Assembly: GCA_016201195.1 (NCBI GenBank)
Contig: JACQDI010000536.1
Span: 1-7,042, forward strand
Reading direction: 5' to 3'
Length of the DNA stretch: 7,042 nt
DNA from: Acidobacteriota bacterium
Lineage (GTDB): Bacteria; Acidobacteriota; Terriglobia; Bryobacterales; JACQDG01
Numbering within the stretch: the stretch's first letter is position 1; the number at the start of each line of letters is the position of its first letter. A program made the position numbers and the translations under genes. The notes below the pieces were generated by a model. That model had not been told where the DNA came from. It saw only the letters and a program-made list of their open reading frames with translations, and made no database searches. Below are positions 6,659 through 7,042 of this stretch, piece by piece.

Positions 6659-7042
6659 GTCAGAAAGAACGTCGAGTTCCTCGCCTCGGAACACGATGGC
6701 CGACGCGGTGCTCTCAGGGTCTACACTGATCTTCGAGATGTCCGCCACTGTGACGGTGTGGGCCTCGGTGGCGATCGCCAACTGGCTTTGAAGCACGAGG
6801 GTACGTCCGGCCTGAAGGTTCACGTTGCGGGCTTCGAAGGGGCTGAAGCCGGCGGCAGTGATCCGAACGGTGTAGTTGCCCGGTGCCAGACCGGAGGCGG
6901 TCCACGTTCCGTCCAAGTTGGTGGCCAGGCTGCGCGCAAGACGCTCCGGGCCGCGCAGCGCCACAGTGGCACCGGGGATGACCGTGCCCGAGGGATCGGT
7001 CACCTCTCCTTGCAGTTCAGCAGTGCTCTGAGCCGTGAGAGG
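6659..7042 (-). CDS. N-terminal fragment of the receptor: carboxypeptidase-regulatory domain and start of plug
   Basis: 128 codons are open from the right edge. They begin PLTAQSTAELQGEVTDPSG, apparently the end of a signal peptide with cleavage near TAQ. The domain GEVTDPSGTVIPGATVAL ... GLAPGNYTVRITAAGF is a classic carboxypeptidase-regulatory-like Ig fold. It continues to VTVADISKISVDPESTASAI and FRGEELDVLSD, the usual entry to the plug in this family. The frame then runs out of register (RRRDLHRRLQRW) to a stop at 6593, so the meaningful part ends at about 6659. A GTG at 7003 could be mistaken for a start, but the coherent sequence extends upstream of it. Confidence 0.85.

Larger units (their letters stand above)
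4482..7042 (-). pseudogene. Oar-like TonB-dependent receptor, interrupted by two frame-shifting internal losses (5' end cut by window)
   Basis: Outer-membrane beta-barrel of the acidobacterial TonB-dependent receptor/Oar type, expected to transport or bind a large ligand such as glycan fragments. The pieces in order are: the end of a signal peptide and a carboxypeptidase-regulatory Ig-like domain (7042-6659), plug and most of the barrel (6657 to about 4696), and the last barrel strands ending in Phe-stop (about 4688-4482). Each piece is in a different frame. From memory of the family, about 20 residues are missing between VLSD and GGEIFIDG, and about 60-100 between NDRPS and KRFNLTFSVNARNLL. 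Both junctions leave one extra base modulo three, so they do not compensate. The visible parts total about 850 residues; with the missing parts this would reach the usual 950-1050. It could be true decay or assembly loss of Gly-rich, GC-rich segments. It leads an operon with the Spy-like and GT39 genes. Confidence 0.85.

Overview
The window looks like a piece of an Acidobacteriota chromosome, most likely the Bryobacterales/Solibacterales lineage. This placement is inferred from gene style and was not checked by any search. The clues are GC-rich coding, an Oar-type TonB-dependent receptor with an N-terminal carboxypeptidase-regulatory domain (a family strongly expanded in that group), and a Tat-exported Gfo/Idh/MocA oxidoreductase. 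Every gene I can support is on the minus strand, so biological order runs from high to low coordinates.

From 7042 down to 4482 lies a TonB-dependent receptor-like outer-membrane protein whose start is outside the window. It is broken into three reading frames. At about 6658 a short plug-region segment is missing, and at about 4689-4696 a longer segment is missing before the last barrel strands. Both lesions shift the frame. Ten bases downstream, 4471-3953 encodes a small exported Spy/CpxP-like (LTxxQ) protein. Its stop overlaps a GTG start for a GT39-type (ArnT/YkcB-like) multi-membrane glycosyltransferase at 3956-1665. The three genes form one tight operon-like block. The glycosyltransferase has a roughly 113-residue C-terminal tail that does not look like its family and contains a perfect 8-bp-stem hairpin, suggesting that the original stop was lost.

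From 1664 to 1230 is a 435-bp non-coding spacer. It holds a cluster of GATCGTAGATCG-type repeats, including a perfect 14-bp inverted repeat, and a plausible extended -10 promoter for the next gene. From 1229 to the left edge is a 3'-truncated Gfo/Idh/MocA oxidoreductase with a Tat signal and a strong ribosome binding site.

The receptor, chaperone-like protein and glycosyltransferase all act in the envelope (outer membrane, periplasm, inner membrane), and the coupling suggests co-expression. The oxidoreductase appears to be a separate transcription unit. I see no clear new defence, mobile or regulatory system. The notable points are the damage pattern in the receptor, the run-on tail, the repeat cluster and the three-gene arrangement.
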